Assembly: GCA_029256345.1 (NCBI GenBank)
Contig: JAQSYC010000095.1
Span: forward strand, 1-6,585
DNA: 6,585 bases
Source: Clostridia bacterium
GTDB lineage: Bacteria; Bacillota; Clostridia; Lachnospirales; Cellulosilyticaceae
Direction: 5' to 3'
The position numbers and the translations under genes were made by a program. Positions 6,226 through 6,585 of this stretch are shown piece by piece (the first letter of the stretch is position 1; every line of letters starts with the position of its first letter). A model generated the notes under the pieces. The model searched no databases. It saw only the letters and a program-made list of their open reading frames with translations, and was not told the DNA's origin.

Positions 6226-6585
6226 ATGGAAAATTATTTTGAAAAACAAGCTAGAGCGCTTTATGAAAAAGCAAATGAAATGATTAATACTGTATCTATG
6301 TTAAAAACAAATCATGCAGGAAACGGATTTGATGTAGCTATCCCTCAAGATTTTAAGGACAAGTTTTTTAGCCTTGTAGACCAAGTTAATTTAGGGCTTA
6401 TGGAAGAGACAGATAACTTCTATGGCTATTTTTTGTTTCAAATGTCTAGGGAGATAAGATTTGATATAACAAGTCCAAGTGCTGTCAATTTTAAGGGGGC
6501 TAAATACGTTATCTATTTTAACCCCATCCTCTTTCTAACGCTCACTATCGACCAAATGGAGACGACCATTAAGCATGAAATCCAC
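6226..6585 (+). CDS. Putative VWA-like metallopeptidase-fold protein (DUF2201-like), 3' end outside window
   Basis: The frame is open from the ATG at 6226 to the window edge, giving 120 residues. GGGG at 6212-6215, inside the end of the MoxR gene, lies ten bases upstream. The N-terminal half is helical and charged. It is followed by SREIRFDITSP (about 73-83), the strand YVIYFNPILF, and KHEIH at 116-120, where the window ends. H117 and E118 are the first residues of an expected HExxH zinc motif whose last histidine would be the next codon. This layout, directly after a MoxR ATPase, matches proteins with an N-terminal DUF2201 putative metallopeptidase domain and a C-terminal VWA-like domain. 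The VWA part is not in view, so that half is inferred from context. Many members may use the fold for binding rather than proteolysis. Confidence 0.82.
   Translation, partial: MENYFEKQARALYEKANEMINTVSMLKTNHAGNGFDVAIPQDFKDKFFSLVDQVNLGLMEETDNFYGYFLFQMSREIRFDITSPSAVNFKGAKYVIYFNPILFLTLTIDQMETTIKHEIH

Overview
The window looks like a chromosomal segment of a low-GC Gram-positive bacterium, most likely a plant-polysaccharide-degrading clostridium (Lachnospirales or Clostridia). The basis is AT-rich sequence, strong purine-rich ribosome binding sites, a GTG start in a tightly packed operon, and an arabinose-polymer utilisation cluster. All convincing genes lie on the plus strand. There is no sign of an insertion sequence, CRISPR array, tRNA or rRNA.

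Left block (1-3233), a sugar operon: the 3' part of a MalF-type ABC sugar permease, a complete MalG-type permease, a cytoplasmic GH51 alpha-L-arabinofuranosidase with both catalytic glutamates in place, and a small cysteine-rich protein of the DUF6171 type. The last gene begins within a few bases of the GH51 stop codon. A convincing Rho-independent terminator follows at 3184-3233. The two permeases would import an arabinose-containing oligosaccharide and the GH51 enzyme would release L-arabinose inside the cell. The order permease-permease-abfA matches the end of the Bacillus subtilis ara operon (araP-araQ-abfA).

Middle block (3234-4272): a stand-alone gene for a three-helix membrane protein with an outward-facing C-terminal domain. 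It is followed by 398 bases without a solid gene. That gap holds a nested hairpin (3887-3926), a short imperfect palindrome, and protein-like but interrupted reading frames on the minus strand that may be the decayed tail of a surface protein.

Right block (4273-6585), a second operon: a protein built from strikingly regular 22-residue repeats, a MoxR/AAA_5-type ATPase, and the first 120 codons of a putative VWA-type (DUF2201-like) metallopeptidase-fold protein, cut off inside its HExxH motif by the window edge. Gaps are 12 and 6 bases, so the three genes are probably co-transcribed. MoxR-VWA pairs are a known chaperone-like theme. The repeat protein as a third member is the part most worth following up.
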